From positions 1-38,342 of the forward strand of contig JAEUUX010000116.1 of assembly GCA_016787295.1 (NCBI GenBank): a stretch of DNA of 38,342 bases, in the 5' to 3' direction. The stretch comes from Chitinophagales bacterium (GTDB lineage: Bacteria > Bacteroidota > Bacteroidia > Chitinophagales > UBA2359). The translations under genes and the position numbers were made by a program. The notes under the pieces were generated by a model. It was not told the DNA's origin, searched no databases, and saw only the letters and a program-made list of their open reading frames with translations. This document shows, piece by piece, positions 37,741 through 38,342 of the stretch (positions are counted from its first letter, which is position 1; each line of letters begins with the position of its first letter).

Positions 37741-37796
37741 GATTCATTAATTTAATTTGGAAATGCTGAAATTATTCTTTCAGAAATTGTGCCATA

Positions 37797-37924
37797 TTTT
37801 TGAATTACTCTCTCCCTTCTGTTTGCTGCTTCAACAACTCCCAATACTCAGGTTTTACATACTCATTAGGTACGCATGACCATGTGTCTAACTTGGACGG
37901 TGGTATTATGCCAGGTATTTGGCA
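37797..37924. repeat. 128-bp duplicated segment, copy B
   Basis: Second copy of 37262-37389, offset by 535 bp in the same orientation. Identity stops abruptly at the left of codon SCQ in both genes, and it extends a few bases past the stop codons. Confidence 0.95.
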
Positions 37925-38209
37925 AGAATAAAGTAATAATAGCCACTCTCTATATTCGACTAAAACGTTCAAGAATGTTACTGTATTGATATAAAGCGGT
38001 TCTGTATAACCAGGCAACAAAACTGTTAAGGCTATTTCATTTGTTGTTACATCAAAAAATGAAACTTCCTCACCAGGTATTTGCTTAGAAACACCTGTAC
38101 TTAAAACAGTTTCAATATCTGAAATTAGTTCATTAATCCTATTTAATGAGTTAAATACAAATACATAGAAGCCAAAATATTCATTTTCTGGGTAAAAATA
38201 AAGGCTCAT
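37805..38209 (-). CDS. Unknown protein, paralog B with duplicated C-terminus
   Basis: 134 residues from the ATG at 38209 (MSLYFYPENEYFGFYVFVFN); a TTG four codons earlier is also in frame. The N-terminal 95 residues share only a general aromatic, acidic character and a similar Tyr/Phe-rich helix before the tail with paralog A, while the last 39 are identical. No signal peptide or known motif is visible. It reads away from the transposase-like gene that starts at 38272, and the short spacer between them holds that gene's promoter. Confidence 0.65.
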   Translation of the reverse strand: MSLYFYPENEYFGFYVFVFNSLNRINELISDIETVLSTGVSKQIPGEEVSFFDVTTNEIALTVLLPGYTEPLYINTVTFLNVLVEYREWLLLLYSCQIPGIIPPSKLDTWSCVPNEYVKPEYWELLKQQTEGRE

Positions 38210-38216
38210 AATGCGT

Positions 38217-38247
38217 TTCAAGTTGCTAGAAAAGTTCGTACCTTTGT
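38217..38247 (+). promoter_or_regulatory. Promoter of the transposase-like gene
   Basis: TACCTTTG at 38240-38247, with TTC instead of TTG exactly 20 bases upstream (38217-38219). The ATG follows at 38272. Confidence 0.55.
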
Positions 38248-38271
38248 AGCTCTTTTAAACGTTAATTTCTA

Positions 38272-38342
38272 TGTTATTTAATATTACAAATTTAGTAGAT
38301 GACCGTAATTGTTACGAAGTAATACGGGAGTTACGTTGGTCT
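38272..38342 (+). CDS. Start of a probable IS1595/ISXO2-type transposase (partial)
   Basis: Only the first 23 codons are in the window. The sequence MLFNITNLVDD, then NCYEVIRELRWS, resembles the N-terminus of IS1595-family transposases, where a leucine-rich helix ends in LRW just before a CPxC zinc ribbon. The zinc ribbon and catalytic DDE region lie beyond the edge, so the call rests on a short stretch. Confidence 0.5.

Noticed and set aside
1-38342. CRISPR array, prophage or attachment site
   Set aside because: No regularly spaced repeats, no integrase and no tRNA-fragment duplication are visible.

Overview
The window looks like a chromosomal segment of an AT-rich member of the Bacteroidota. 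The evidence is the gene order of the ribosomal superoperon (fusA directly followed by rpsJ with no tuf; secY-map-infA-rpmJ with no adk), the cysteine-poor forms of L36 and S14, weak Shine-Dalgarno sequences, and repeated promoter boxes of the Bacteroidota type (TTG, 20 bases, TAnnTTTG). I cannot name the genus.

Left part, plus strand (1-5.2 kb). After the tail of an unidentified gene comes a compact three-gene locus: a secreted protein with a C-terminal PEDP/membrane helix/Arg tail, an exosortase that resembles XrtK, and a six-helix membrane protein that resembles the head of the much larger MSEP-CTERM proteins. A small cupin, folB, tRNA-Cys(GCA) with its own promoter and terminator, and an RlmI-type rRNA methyltransferase follow. 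A perfect 20-bp bidirectional terminator separates this block from the minus-strand genes.

Middle, minus strand (5.4-15.2 kb), read right to left: rimP-nusA-infB behind a clear promoter, then gmk, apaG and a bifunctional rel (ppGpp synthetase/hydrolase). Two direct copies of a 115-123 bp intergenic repeat flank rel. Each copy keeps small hairpins although the stem sequences differ.

Right part, minus strand (15.4-37.1 kb), read right to left: thrB, then the fused str-S10-spc-alpha ribosomal cluster (rpsL, rpsG, fusA, rpsJ ... rpsN | rpsH ... secY, map, infA, rpmJ, rpsM, rpsK, rpsD, rpoA, rplQ). Together these genes build the two ribosomal subunits, the elongation and initiation factors, the Sec channel, methionine aminopeptidase and the RNA polymerase alpha subunit. 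Three oddities stand out: a signal-peptide protein of outer-membrane type inserted between rpsE and rpmD; a 448-bp gap before rpsH with a strong internal promoter and structured leader; and strong hairpins between fusA and rpsJ and between rpsL and rpsG, where other bacteria place r-protein feedback sites.

Right edge (37.2-38.3 kb): an accessory patch with two minus-strand genes of unknown function. Their last 40 or so codons are almost identical (one silent difference in 128 bp) while the rest differ. After them begins a truncated plus-strand gene that looks like an IS1595/ISXO2-type transposase. The most unusual parts of the window are the exosortase locus, the r-protein operon insertion and leaders, the paralog pair and the covarying intergenic repeat.
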